Shown here in pieces: positions 40,661 through 49,472 of a stretch of DNA of 64,000 nucleotides (position 1 is the first letter of the stretch; each line of letters starts with the position of its first letter). Origin of the DNA: Bythopirellula polymerisocia (GTDB lineage Bacteria > Planctomycetota > Planctomycetia > Pirellulales > Lacipirellulaceae). The notes under the pieces are model-generated. The model was not told the DNA's origin, searched no databases, and saw only the letters and a list, made by a program, of their open reading frames with translations. The DNA lies in contig NZ_SJPS01000001.1 in NCBI RefSeq assembly GCF_007860015.1, forward strand, positions 1,054,001 to 1,118,000, written 5' to 3'. A program made the translations under genes and the position numbers.

Positions 40661-41851
40661 TTGGCACTCGTACTACAAATCTTATTAGCGATCGTCCTGA
40701 TCCTGGGATTGGTGTCGGTGTTCTTAAGTGCGAAGAATTGGCATTGGAGCCAATTCGTACTGATCTTGTTTATCATGCTCACCTCAGTGGGCTTCTTGTT
40801 TCTCGCTGCCGAGACGATGCGGATCCATCGTGGCTTGCGGGCAAAGCTCCCGGGGATGGAAGAACAACTGGCCCGGCTTGAACAACAAAACGCAGCCTTG
40901 CTGCGAGGGATTGAAGACGATGCTGGCATAATTCAGTTGGAACATCGGCTGCAAATGATCACCCGCGAACGGGGACGTGCCTGGCGACAAGTAGCGCCGA
41001 CAGGTGGATTGGACCAACAAGGAAGAATCGAAGTCGCAATTCCCAATCCCAAACCCCATGGTTTGGATGCCGTTACGATTGTCTATCTCTTTGAATCAGG
41101 AAATGCCAATCCGGGCAGTCCCAGTGATGGTCGCCAGTATCTGGGTGAATTCAAAGTCGTCGAGTCACGCGATACGGGGGTTGTCTTGGAACCAATGCAA
41201 CTTCTGGATCAACGCACGGGAGAACGACTCGCACGAAGCGAAGGGCCATGGAGTCTGTATGAGGCCATGCCATCCGATCAGTACAAGACGTTTGCCGGCA
41301 TGGACGAAGCCGAATTACGCAAGCGGCTTCCGGCGTCCATCGTCGAAGAGTACTTGCGGCATCGTACACCAGCCACCCCGGACGATGATCCCCGCGATGT
41401 CATTGGTTTCGATGAGAACGACGTGCGGCTAGGTCCCAATGAAATGGGCAAGGCCGTGAAGAAACTCTACAACAGACCATTGCAGGATTACTCCTATCTT
41501 TTTTCTGAGCTGTCGCGTCAAAAGGCAGTAATGTTGGCCAAACGTGATGCACTCATCGAAGACAATGCAAAATGGACCGCCGCGTTGGCTAGTGCCGAGA
41601 AACTTACTGAGTTTCGTGAGAATGAAATTAAGCTCCTCCAGGAAGATCTGGCGGGAATGAAACGCGACCGTGAGGCGATTCAGAAGCATCTCAAGGATGT
41701 GAACCTCTCTCTAAAGAACGCTCGCGATTTGATCGCTAGCCTGCTGGCTGAGAACAGCTCGCTGGCCATTCAACTTGGTACCAGGGTCCAAGAGTTGCAG
41801 GATATCATCAATGGCACAGTGCCTGCGGCTGCTGCGATTGCCGTACCTTAG
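40661..41851 (+). CDS. membrane-anchored coiled-coil protein
   Basis: A 396-residue protein. Two membrane helices at about 2-22 and 32-52 (LILFIMLTSVGFLFLAAETM) precede a periplasmic or cytoplasmic domain. Residues ~100-180 are beta-rich (GRIEVAIPNPKPHGLDAVTI and EFKVVESRDTGVVLEPMQLL), then comes an acidic linker and a long coiled coil from about 290 to 385 (LLQEDLAGMKRDREAIQKHL). It starts with TTG 40661, supported by GAGGAGA at proper spacing. No homolog is recognised. Confidence 0.65.
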   Translation: MALVLQILLAIVLILGLVSVFLSAKNWHWSQFVLILFIMLTSVGFLFLAAETMRIHRGLRAKLPGMEEQLARLEQQNAALLRGIEDDAGIIQLEHRLQMITRERGRAWRQVAPTGGLDQQGRIEVAIPNPKPHGLDAVTIVYLFESGNANPGSPSDGRQYLGEFKVVESRDTGVVLEPMQLLDQRTGERLARSEGPWSLYEAMPSDQYKTFAGMDEAELRKRLPASIVEEYLRHRTPATPDDDPRDVIGFDENDVRLGPNEMGKAVKKLYNRPLQDYSYLFSELSRQKAVMLAKRDALIEDNAKWTAALASAEKLTEFRENEIKLLQEDLAGMKRDREAIQKHLKDVNLSLKNARDLIASLLAENSSLAIQLGTRVQELQDIINGTVPAAAAIAVP

Positions 41852-41893
41852 TTCGCTAGCAGAATTCAGAATCTCGGACTTGTGGACTTAACC

Positions 41894-41965
41894 GTCATCC
41901 CCGCGCAGGCGGGGGATCCAGTAGGCGGCATATCCTGTCGGGGTTCCCGCCTGCGCGGGAATGAC
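41894..41965. repeat. intergenic inverted repeat, family D (GTCATNCCCGCGCAGGCGGG)
   Basis: The left arm GTCATCCCCGCGCAGGCGGG (41894-) and the right arm, which in reverse complement reads GTCATTCCCGCGCAGGCGGG, flank a ~25-base centre for a total of about 72 bases. The motif is of a type repeated widely in many bacterial genomes. It lies just before the rhomboid gene, between it and the coiled-coil gene. Confidence 0.7.
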
Positions 41966-42016
41966 TTCAACTTTCTTGCCGTAGTCTCGAAGCCCTCCGT
42001 AAGCTACGATAACTGC

Positions 42017-42862
42017 ATGGGACTCTACGACCGAGACTATGCTCACGAACCTCAGCAGGGAGTGCAACTTCGCCTCCCAAGTTCGATTACCAATAGGATC
42101 ATTCTGATCACGATTGGCTGTTATCTATTGCAGCTATTTCTTGGCCCCAAGTTTACCGACACTTTTGAATTGGGCCCGCGCTGGTTCGAGAGGCCTTGGA
42201 ACGCTTACCGTCTGCTGACCTATGGTTTTCTCCACGATCCCAATTCGCTCTGGCATATTGGGTTCAACATGTTTGCCCTATGGAGTTTTGGTAATCAGGT
42301 TGAGCGAGTCTATGGCAGAGAGCGGTTTGTGTGGCTCTACTTGACGGCGATTGTGGTTGCGGGCCTGATCTGGTCGCTCACCGAGGCCAGCATGGGTAGG
42401 GTCCAAGGGAGAGTCATGGGGGCTTCGGGGGGCGTGGTGGCCGTCGTGATTCTGTTTGCATTTAAGTTTCCGCATGCCAAGGGAATGGTGTTTCCGATCC
42501 CCATTCCGATTCCAATGTGGGTGCTGGCGATTGGGTTGGTGCTGCTCGACCTGCAGGGTGCCATGTCGCGCGGGGGGGATATCGCCTTCACCGCCCACTT
42601 AGGTGGTGCCCTGTACGGTTGGTTTTTCTTCCTGACTGAGTGGACGCCTGCATCCCTGTTCGGTCGTCTGTTTGGTAGCTTGCCAAAGATGAAGCGACCC
42701 CCTCTGCGGGTTCACGAACCGGACGAAGAGAATGCTACCGACATCGAAGTGGATCGAATCCTGCAAAAGATACAAGCTTCGGGTCGTGAAAGTCTCAACT
42801 GGCGCGAGCGTCGAATTCTGGAAAAGGCTAGCCGCGAATATCAGAACCGCCGCAATTTGTGA
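42017..42862 (+). CDS. rhomboid-family intramembrane serine protease
   Basis: A 281-residue polytopic protease. It cleaves substrates within the membrane. The catalytic Ser is in GASGGVVAVVI (GxSG), and the catalytic His is in FTAHLGGALYGWFF. The Asn/His of WHIGFNMFALWSFGNQVERV fits the family's oxyanion helix. There are six or so membrane helices and a hydrophilic C-terminal tail with DIEVDRILQKIQASGRESL. ATG 42017 is chosen; the frame upstream runs through repeat D. It is followed 33 bases later by the SUMF1-like gene. Confidence 0.9.
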   Translation: MGLYDRDYAHEPQQGVQLRLPSSITNRIILITIGCYLLQLFLGPKFTDTFELGPRWFERPWNAYRLLTYGFLHDPNSLWHIGFNMFALWSFGNQVERVYGRERFVWLYLTAIVVAGLIWSLTEASMGRVQGRVMGASGGVVAVVILFAFKFPHAKGMVFPIPIPIPMWVLAIGLVLLDLQGAMSRGGDIAFTAHLGGALYGWFFFLTEWTPASLFGRLFGSLPKMKRPPLRVHEPDEENATDIEVDRILQKIQASGRESLNWRERRILEKASREYQNRRNL

Positions 42863-42895
42863 GCAGGTTTTTCGCGCGAAAGGAATCGCACCGTC

Positions 42896-43852
42896 ATGGC
42901 TCGACAGCACAAGAAAATGCTTTGGCTCCTAGCAGCCCTTCTCCCGCTGCCACTGGCTTACACTTTTCATACTGTTGAGCGCGAGCCGACTTCCCGGTCC
43001 AATGCTGCTGCAAAGAACGGGGTGCGCAAACAAAGTGAGAGCGGCATGGCGCTGCTGCCCGAGGGTGTGTTTTTGATGGGCTCGCCTCGGCCTGGACCAG
43101 CCGACCAGCGTCCCGTGCATCGAGTCGGATTGAAATCCTTTAGGCTCGACATCACCCTCGTGACGAATCGCGAGTTCGAAAATTTTATCGACGAAACCGG
43201 CTATTTGACCACTGCTGAGAAACGAGGCTGGTCGCTCTTGTTTGATCGCAAAAGCGGTAGGTGGGATGAAGCAGCAGGAGTTTGCTGGCGACATCCTACC
43301 GGTGCCAATAGTTCGCTGGTAGGTAAAGATGATTACCCTGTGGTGCATGTGAGTTGGTTTGATGCGATGGCTTACGCCACCTGGGCAGGCAAGCGACTCT
43401 CTAGCGAAGCGGAATATGAATACGCTGCACGCGGCGGGCTCAGTGATGCACCATTCCCTTGGGGGCGTGAACTAACCCCGGAAAATCAAATGCAGGCCAA
43501 CTACTGGCAGGGCAAATTCCCGCTGACCAACCTCGGGCAGGATGGTTTCCTAGGCGTGGCACCAGTCAAATCCTTTCCAGCCAACCGCTTTGGCCTGTTC
43601 GACATCGCAGGTAATGTCGCATGTTGGTGTGCGGACTGGTATGGGGCTGACTCCTACGGGAGCGGTGGGGCGAGATCCGGTAGCGGTCCCGATACGGGGA
43701 CTGAGCGCGTCCTGCGAGGGGGGAGTTGGATCTCTCAAAGCGAGAAGGGGGGAGGACTCCAAGTCAGCGATCGGGATCATGCCCCTCCCACGGCCACCAA
43801 CGATTATGTCGGTTTTCGATGTGCCAGAGATGGGAAACCACTGGTTAAGTAA
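42896..43852 (+). CDS. SUMF1/FGE-fold protein without the catalytic cysteines
   Basis: A 318-residue protein with an N-terminal signal or anchor (about 5-20) and a formylglycine-generating-enzyme fold: ALLPEGVFLMGSPRPGPADQ, NREFENFIDETGY, DDYPVVHVSWFDAMAYATW, LSSEAEYEYAARGG, NRFGLFDIAGNVACWCADWY and RVLRGGSWISQSEKGG. In active FGE the RGGSW motif is followed by a Cys, then another five residues on. Here the positions are Ser and Gly, so formylglycine formation is not expected. A structural or sulfatase-independent binding role is more likely. It is co-oriented with rhomboid and TIGR01777 genes. Confidence 0.8.
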   Translation: MARQHKKMLWLLAALLPLPLAYTFHTVEREPTSRSNAAAKNGVRKQSESGMALLPEGVFLMGSPRPGPADQRPVHRVGLKSFRLDITLVTNREFENFIDETGYLTTAEKRGWSLLFDRKSGRWDEAAGVCWRHPTGANSSLVGKDDYPVVHVSWFDAMAYATWAGKRLSSEAEYEYAARGGLSDAPFPWGRELTPENQMQANYWQGKFPLTNLGQDGFLGVAPVKSFPANRFGLFDIAGNVACWCADWYGADSYGSGGARSGSGPDTGTERVLRGGSWISQSEKGGGLQVSDRDHAPPTATNDYVGFRCARDGKPLVK

Positions 43853-43946
43853 TCCTGCTCCATACGGTTCTACTCGGTACGGTTATAATGGTGCCTAAAC
43901 ATTTGTTTGCGCTTTGAATCTCGATCTCCTCAGTAGGAATAGGAAA

Positions 43947-44855
43947 ATGCCAGAACCTCAAACGATTCTTATCACAGGTGCCTCCGGGCTGATCGGCTCG
44001 GCGTTGACCAAAGCTTTTGAAGCCGATGGTCACAAAGTAGTACGCGCGGTCCGAGAGCAAGTTCAGAATCCTGAACAAGAGATTCACTGGTCTCCGGTTC
44101 TGGGCGAGATCGATCAACAGGCTCTGGAGGGTGTCGATGCGGTGGTGCATCTGGCCGGTGCGAACATCGCGGGAAAGCGATGGACTGCTGACTACAAGCG
44201 AAGGATCCTAGAAAGTCGCACCCAAGGAACGCACCTAATTAGTGACACGATTGCTAAGTTGGAATGCAAACCCCGAGTGTTTCTGTGTGCCTCGGCGATC
44301 GGTTACTACGGTGACCGAGGTTCGGCAGAGTTGGACGAATCGAGCGCTCCAGGCGACGATTTTCTTTCCGAGGTTTGTTTACAGTGGGAACGTGCTTCCC
44401 AACCGGCTAAGGATGCCGGCATCCGCACGGTGAATACGCGAATCGGCGTAGTGCTGAGTCCCGATGGCGGAGCGTTAAAGTCAATGTTGTTTCCTTTCAA
44501 GATGGGTGCCGGTGGAGTAATCGGCGATGGCAAGCAAACCATGAGCTGGATCGCGCTGGACGACGTGGTGGCCGCAATGCAGTTTTTGCTCACACAGGAT
44601 TCGATTTCAGGCCCTGTGAACCTTGTTTCACCACAGCCAGCCACCAATCGCGAGTTCACCAAGACTCTCGGGAAGGTACTGGGCCGACCAACTATTCTAC
44701 CAATGCCGGCTTTCGCCGCCCGTCTGGCTTTTGGCGAAATGGCCGACGCGCTTCTGCTCTCTAGCACTCGCGTTGTCCCCGAACGGCTGCTTGCGGGGGG
44801 ATTTTCCTTCAAGTATCCCCAACTAGACAAGGCACTAGAGCACTTGTTGAATTGA
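43947..44855 (+). CDS. TIGR01777-family NAD(P)-binding protein (SDR39U1/YfcH-like)
   Basis: A 302-residue extended SDR-fold protein. Visible: the Rossmann loop LITGASGLIGSALT, VVHLAGANIAGKRWT, the ASAIGYYGDRG strand with Tyr, LQWERAS, TRIGVVLSPDGGALKSM, WIALDDVV, VNLVSPQP and the C-terminal DUF1731-like FSFKYPQLDKALEHLL. Members are predicted epimerases of unknown substrate that lack a classical catalytic Lys. AGGAAA precedes ATG 43947. Confidence 0.9.
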   Translation: MPEPQTILITGASGLIGSALTKAFEADGHKVVRAVREQVQNPEQEIHWSPVLGEIDQQALEGVDAVVHLAGANIAGKRWTADYKRRILESRTQGTHLISDTIAKLECKPRVFLCASAIGYYGDRGSAELDESSAPGDDFLSEVCLQWERASQPAKDAGIRTVNTRIGVVLSPDGGALKSMLFPFKMGAGGVIGDGKQTMSWIALDDVVAAMQFLLTQDSISGPVNLVSPQPATNREFTKTLGKVLGRPTILPMPAFAARLAFGEMADALLLSSTRVVPERLLAGGFSFKYPQLDKALEHLLN

Positions 44856-45044
44856 GCATCCTAAGATGTTTATCCTGGGCTGTAATGCCACAGTGCTTGT
44901 AAAGCTGTTGCAGGCAAGTTACCATTCAGATGCGTGGTGCTAACTGAGCCTCTTCTGCCACAACGCTGGTGCTTGAGGAGCCATACTGCGCCGCTCGATC
45001 TTCTTTTCACCTCTCGTTCTCACTTTTCCAGGGGGAGCATGGCA

Positions 45045-45611
45045 ATGTCTACTGACGAATTCATGAAGCATCAATATCTCACATTGCGAGCCGAAATTAG
45101 CGAATCCAAATCGCGAATTTTTTGGTTGGTCATCATTGGAGTAGCACTCGTGCTTGTGTCAGGCTATCTGGCTGCTGAGCATCCCTCGGCATTCGCAAAT
45201 GCTGCGATTCCCTTCTTGTTGCTGGGTCTCATGATGTCCTTCATCGCCGAGGACAATAACATCAGCCGGGCAGGGCGGTATATTCGCGAACATGTCGAGC
45301 CCCATATCAAAGACTTGACCTGTTGGGAGCATTGGCTCGAGCGACATCCCGAGTTCCGCGAAGTGGATCATTCGTTTGTCATTGGGTTCAGTATGTTGTT
45401 TTTCTGTTTCTTTGCGATTTCAACGTCGTTGACTTTGGTGTATTTGGACCGACAGATGTACTCGATGTTGAAGGTAGGAAGTGCAGGCGTTGCCTATCTG
45501 TTGGCCGCTTTATGTGTGTTGGTGGTTTTTGTTCGTCATTTGCGAGCGGGAAATCCCAAGCAGAATCCATCGACCGAGCAATCTCCCTCGTCGGAGGATT
45601 ATGCGGGCTGA
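45045..45611 (+). CDS. membrane protein of unknown function
   Basis: A 188-residue protein. After MSTDEFMKHQYLTLRAEISE comes a membrane helix (IFWLVIIGVALVLVSGYLA), another at about 55-70, then a soluble loop with ISRAGRYIREHVEPHIKDL and WEHWLERHPEF, followed by two further helices and a hydrophilic tail. ATG 45045 is preferred over 45039 because GGGGGAG is spaced seven bases before it. No domain is recognised. Confidence 0.6.
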   Translation: MSTDEFMKHQYLTLRAEISESKSRIFWLVIIGVALVLVSGYLAAEHPSAFANAAIPFLLLGLMMSFIAEDNNISRAGRYIREHVEPHIKDLTCWEHWLERHPEFREVDHSFVIGFSMLFFCFFAISTSLTLVYLDRQMYSMLKVGSAGVAYLLAALCVLVVFVRHLRAGNPKQNPSTEQSPSSEDYAG

Positions 45612-45952
45612 TCGGGGGTGCATCAGCGCTTTCCGCAGTCCCTCACTCTTGAAGTCACATGAACGCCCCTGGGTTGCAACCCGGGGGCGTTCATGTCATT
45701 GGTAGCCGGATTTCATGCCAGCAATGCCAGCGGATATCTCCATTTCGGCAGACTTTTTTCTTTATTCGCAACAAATGTTGCAGGCGGAATTATCCGCAAG
45801 GTCGATAAGGGAGGAAGCGGAGCTGCGCGATAGGCGTAGACGCAATGGTCTTAGACCAAATCCGACCAACTAGAAATTAGATTGGGCAGAACGAAACGCC
45901 TTCGTGGCACAATGGTGCTGGCGAAGGGTTACACGCTGAGGAGGAGCGTTCT
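45612..45952. other. 341-base spacer before the TPR secretory protein
   Basis: It holds the family-E hairpin 45657-45696. No gene is seen. Only the GAGGAGGAG ribosome-binding site near 45940, for the gene at 45953, stands out. Confidence 0.4.
45657..45696 (+). terminator. palindromic hairpin, family E (AACGCCC..GGGCGTT), copy 1
   Basis: ACATGAACGCCCC pairs with GGGGCGTTCATGT (13 bp) and GGGTT with AACCC inside, separated by one T-G wobble, so nearly all of the 40 bases are paired. It starts 45 bases after the stop of the membrane-protein gene. It lacks a T tract, so it may be a mRNA-end structure or a factor-dependent terminator. Confidence 0.55.
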
Positions 45953-48115
45953 ATGCGAGGGGGCTATTCGATGAAGAGATTTACCAACAAAGCCACGCGA
46001 CTAGCGGAGCTGTCGCTCCCGATGTTGTTGCTGGCGGGTTCTGCATATGCTGAGCCGAATCTCCCGGATTACGAGCAACTTGCCGAAAGGCCTGCTGTCG
46101 AGAAGTCCATTCTAGTTGCCAAAGGGAAGTTCACCGAAGAGGAGTCTGCCCCCAAGCCTGCGAAGACGCGCAAGCGGAGGCGGCTTGAGCCCATTGCCAA
46201 TGTCTCCGAATACGAACCAGAACTAGCAGAGCCTCGCGACGACGACGAATTTGAATCGGATTTCACTTCTGAGCGAATCTCTCAGCCTGAAAAATTGCGG
46301 AACACTATCACTGCCGATTCGATTGATGCCAATACGGATGAGCTTGCCGTCGAAGAGCCTGATGAGGAAATTGCCGTTGAAGAATTGGTGGGCCTTGAGG
46401 CGGTTACGTTCCACGGCATTACTCCGGGTGTTTCTCTCCGCAGTGAAGTGCTTGCCGATTGGGGAGATCCCGCGTCCGGCGACACGGAGGCCGCGACGCT
46501 CCACTATCAATTCGAAGGACTTCACTCGGTCGATGCTACCTTCGCCAAGGACCGCTTAAAGTCTATTGCCATCGGCCTGGACAAGCCCTTACCGACGAGC
46601 GAGATGATCGCGAGCTTGCAGCTCGAAGGGTGCCGTCCGGTCACCGTGAGTGACGCCAAGAAGTCGGTATTTGCGCAGGTATATCCTGAACGAGGAGTGG
46701 TGCTTACTTTGTCGAGCGGTGCTGGAATGGTCGTCGCATCGGATGAAGGGACAGAAACACTCGAGGAGCAAGTCAGCGACGTGCTACTCGAAACAATCAA
46801 CCCAGCAGCCTTCTTGCTGCGTGCTAAAGAAACTGCCCGCGGGAATCTATCTCAGAGCATTGCCGACTTGGAACAGGTGGCGCTGATGGATCGTGGTTCT
46901 GCCGAAGCCAGACGACGGTTGTCGGACTACTATCTATCGGTGGGCAAAGCGATAACGGCTGAGCGTTATGCTGCCGAGGCCGTGGACCTAGAACCCAACA
47001 ATCATCCTAACCGACTGCAATGGGTAAAATGCCTGAGCCAGTTAGCTCGCTACGATCAGGCCGTGGATCAAGCCAAGAAGGTTCTTGAGTCCTCGGATGT
47101 CAAGCCGATGGATAAGGCGCGTGCTTTTGAAGAAATGGCGCAGTTGGCCTCACTCGGTTCGAGTGACGTTTCCCAGCGTGCGATTCCGCTGCACACGAAA
47201 GCGATCGAAATCGCCGACAAGCTGGCCAATAGCGACAACACAGATTTGCGCCACGCAGCACAGTGTTTGTTGATCGATGCCCATCTGGCGATTGCTACAC
47301 AGATTGCCCAAGGCAATTTCCAAGACAAGAACCGTGCCGTTCCTCAATGGATCGAAAGGGCATCGGGTTTGACTGAGGCCTTGATCGACGAAGATTCTGC
47401 TTATCTTCCGCGACGGTTGCAAGTCTCTGTGAGTGCCCTGGCTGCTGCCACGAATTTAGACAAACCGATCAATCCCAACTTGTGGATTGAGGAAGCGGAA
47501 CAGACTGTAACGTTACTCGAAACAGAGATATCGGATCGCCTCACTTGCAGCCAATTCGATTGGCAATTGGGGTTGGCCTACCTGCATGCTGCCGACATCG
47601 AACATGTCCGTAGCCAGGCTGCATCAGCCAAGCGATTTGGCAAAATGGCTGAGGAAAAGCTGAGCGAACTGTCCCGGCAACGCGACGAATTGCCAGATAC
47701 GGGTTACACCATGGGCCGACTCTATTTCCAAATCGGCGCTGTCTATGCAATTCACGAAGACGACCATGAAGCCGCATGCCAATGGTACAACCAGGCAGCT
47801 GAATTGCTACTTAACCCCGTACCTGTTACGACGCTTGCCGTGCCACAGCAGCATGGTGACGCTTTGGTGAGTATGGGTGTGTCTTACTGGCGCACCAATG
47901 AACAAGATCGGGCCGTGGAACTGACGCTTGCCGGAGTGGACTTAATCGAACAGGCAGTTGATAGCGGGCTCCTAAGTTCAGTTTCGCTTGCCATACCCTA
48001 CGAAAACCTCTCGGCTATGTACCAAGCCTTGGGCAAGGAAGAACCCGCGAGCCGATATCAGCAATTGGCTCGCAAGATCAGTAGCGGCCGGAACTTGGAT
48101 AGTTCGCCCAAGTAG
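45953..48115 (+). CDS. secreted TPR-repeat protein
   Basis: A 720-residue protein. A signal peptide (about 7-35, PMLLLAGSAYAEP) follows an N-terminal extension. Residues ~45-150 are an acidic, Arg/Lys-patched disordered region. Residues ~140-250 form a possible beta domain (GITPGVSLRSEVLADWGDPA). Residues ~285-520 carry TPR units such as ARRRLSDYYLSVGKAITAER and VKCLSQLARYDQAVDQAKKV, and further helical repeats extend to the end. GAGGAGG supports ATG 45953; ATG 45971 is an alternative. Function is unknown; a periplasmic scaffold is plausible. Confidence 0.65.
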   Translation: MRGGYSMKRFTNKATRLAELSLPMLLLAGSAYAEPNLPDYEQLAERPAVEKSILVAKGKFTEEESAPKPAKTRKRRRLEPIANVSEYEPELAEPRDDDEFESDFTSERISQPEKLRNTITADSIDANTDELAVEEPDEEIAVEELVGLEAVTFHGITPGVSLRSEVLADWGDPASGDTEAATLHYQFEGLHSVDATFAKDRLKSIAIGLDKPLPTSEMIASLQLEGCRPVTVSDAKKSVFAQVYPERGVVLTLSSGAGMVVASDEGTETLEEQVSDVLLETINPAAFLLRAKETARGNLSQSIADLEQVALMDRGSAEARRRLSDYYLSVGKAITAERYAAEAVDLEPNNHPNRLQWVKCLSQLARYDQAVDQAKKVLESSDVKPMDKARAFEEMAQLASLGSSDVSQRAIPLHTKAIEIADKLANSDNTDLRHAAQCLLIDAHLAIATQIAQGNFQDKNRAVPQWIERASGLTEALIDEDSAYLPRRLQVSVSALAAATNLDKPINPNLWIEEAEQTVTLLETEISDRLTCSQFDWQLGLAYLHAADIEHVRSQAASAKRFGKMAEEKLSELSRQRDELPDTGYTMGRLYFQIGAVYAIHEDDHEAACQWYNQAAELLLNPVPVTTLAVPQQHGDALVSMGVSYWRTNEQDRAVELTLAGVDLIEQAVDSGLLSSVSLAIPYENLSAMYQALGKEEPASRYQQLARKISSGRNLDSSPK

Positions 48116-48189
48116 AAACTTTCAGCGAGATCGGCTAGGATGATGTTTCGGTGAGAGTCATCCATTGATCTGCGGGAGTTTTATCTGAT

Positions 48190-48717
48190 ATGTCTAACTT
48201 CGATCCCGCGAAGTATGGCCAGGCGTTTGCGGACGTGATCTCAGGCGCGGGTTTGATGCCACTCGATCATGGCATTGCGAATCGTGAAGTCCGCCCCTTG
48301 CTTTCTGCCCTCACCGCTGAGAAGGCATTTGCTCATTCCTCAGTCTCTGATGCCGAAATGGCTCGCTGTTGTTTGTCGGGTATTTGGCTTCTGTACAATT
48401 ATCTTGACGAGTCCCATACGATTAGTCAGGGGATAAATACCCCTTCGGGGAGTTATTGGCATGGGATCATGCATCGCCGAGAAGGGGATTATTCCAATGC
48501 CAAGTATTGGATGCGGCGGGCAGGTGACCATCCGGTCTTCTCCGAGATGGCGGCAAATGATCAGGCCGCGGGTTGGGATCCATTTCTGTTTGTCGATGAG
48601 TGTGAACAGGCCGTTCGCGGTGGTCGACCAGAGGAGGTTGCTACCCTGTGTGCCCAGCAGCAACTGGAATGGCAATTCTTGTTCGATTTCTGCTACGGGC
48701 GAGCAGTAGGTAATTAG
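48190..48717 (+). CDS. conserved-looking hypothetical protein
   Basis: A 175-residue soluble protein starting MSNFDPAKYGQAFADVISGA, with aromatic and Trp-rich segments (CLSGIWLLYNYLDESHTISQ and TPSGSYWHGIMHRREGDYSN, then AKYWMRRAGDHPVF). The WHGIMHRREGDYSNAKYWMR segment is distinctive and I believe it occurs in related proteins of other phyla, but no function is known. It lies 75 bases after the TPR gene and 117 before tpx. Confidence 0.55.
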   Translation: MSNFDPAKYGQAFADVISGAGLMPLDHGIANREVRPLLSALTAEKAFAHSSVSDAEMARCCLSGIWLLYNYLDESHTISQGINTPSGSYWHGIMHRREGDYSNAKYWMRRAGDHPVFSEMAANDQAAGWDPFLFVDECEQAVRGGRPEEVATLCAQQQLEWQFLFDFCYGRAVGN

Positions 48718-48833
48718 CCAGTTTCCCAGCCATTTGGTTCCAGGCCCTTGAAACCAGCCCTCAAAAGTCGATACTGGGGAGAGGCAATTACTGAATTTCA
48801 CCACCCCCATATTTACATACGAAGGGCCTCACC

Positions 48834-49361
48834 ATGTCACGCACTGGAGCAGTTACGTTCAAAGGCAATCCCCTTACCTTGGCCGGTAAAGAAGTCGAAG
48901 TTGGCAAAGCAGCACCCGAATTCAAGCTGCATTACTTTGAAGGAGGCATGAAGGAGATTACTTTGGCCGATGTCAAAGGAAAGCCTACTATTCTCAGTGT
49001 CGTTCCCTCGCTCGATACGCCCGTCTGCCAAACACAAACCAAGAAGTTTAACGAAACTCTGGGCGAGCTGGGCGATCGAATCAATGCCCTAACGGTGAGT
49101 CTAGACTTGCCCTTTGCAATGAATCGTTTCTGTGGTGCCGAGAGTATCACGAATATCCGTCCCGCCAGCGATTATCAAGATCGCAATTTCGGTAACAACT
49201 TCGGGACGCTGATCGAGGAACTGAAGATCATGAGCCGAGCGATCTTTGTACTCGATGCCGATGGCACGGTAGTGTACGCCGAGTATGTCCCCGAGGTTGC
49301 CAGCGAGCCAAACTATGATGCCGCCATGGAAGCCCTTCAGAGTCAATTGCAAGCGGCTTAG
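48834..49361 (+). CDS. tpx: thiol peroxidase (atypical 2-Cys peroxiredoxin)
   Basis: A 175-residue Tpx reducing peroxides with thioredoxin. The peroxidatic cysteine is in PSLDTPVCQTQTKKF and the resolving cysteine in NRFCGAE, the spacing of Tpx. Other marks are APEFKLHYFE, VSLDLPFAMNRFC and SRAIFVLDADGTVVYAEYV. GAAGGG precedes ATG 48834. It is the first of three genes, with an aquaporin and a dihaem peroxidase, that together look like a peroxide-handling unit. Confidence 0.95.
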   Translation: MSRTGAVTFKGNPLTLAGKEVEVGKAAPEFKLHYFEGGMKEITLADVKGKPTILSVVPSLDTPVCQTQTKKFNETLGELGDRINALTVSLDLPFAMNRFCGAESITNIRPASDYQDRNFGNNFGTLIEELKIMSRAIFVLDADGTVVYAEYVPEVASEPNYDAAMEALQSQLQAA

Positions 49362-49379
49362 TTCTGCACTCGCCTTACG

Positions 49380-49446
49380 TAGCCGGAGGCATGCCTGCCT
49401 CTGGGAATACGCGGAATTCTACCCGGAGGGCGTGGCCCTCCGGCTA
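49380..49446. repeat. intergenic inverted repeat, family C (TAGCCGGAGG)
   Basis: TAGCCGGAGG (49380-49389) and CCTCCGGCTA (49437-49446) are a perfect 10-bp inverted repeat. Inside the right half, CCGGAGGGC pairs with GCCCTCCGG (49423-49443) as a 9-bp hairpin with a GTG loop. It lies in the tpx-aquaporin spacer and could affect expression between them. Confidence 0.65.
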
Positions 49447-49472
49447 AGATGGTTTCGTAGTTTAGGATTGCG

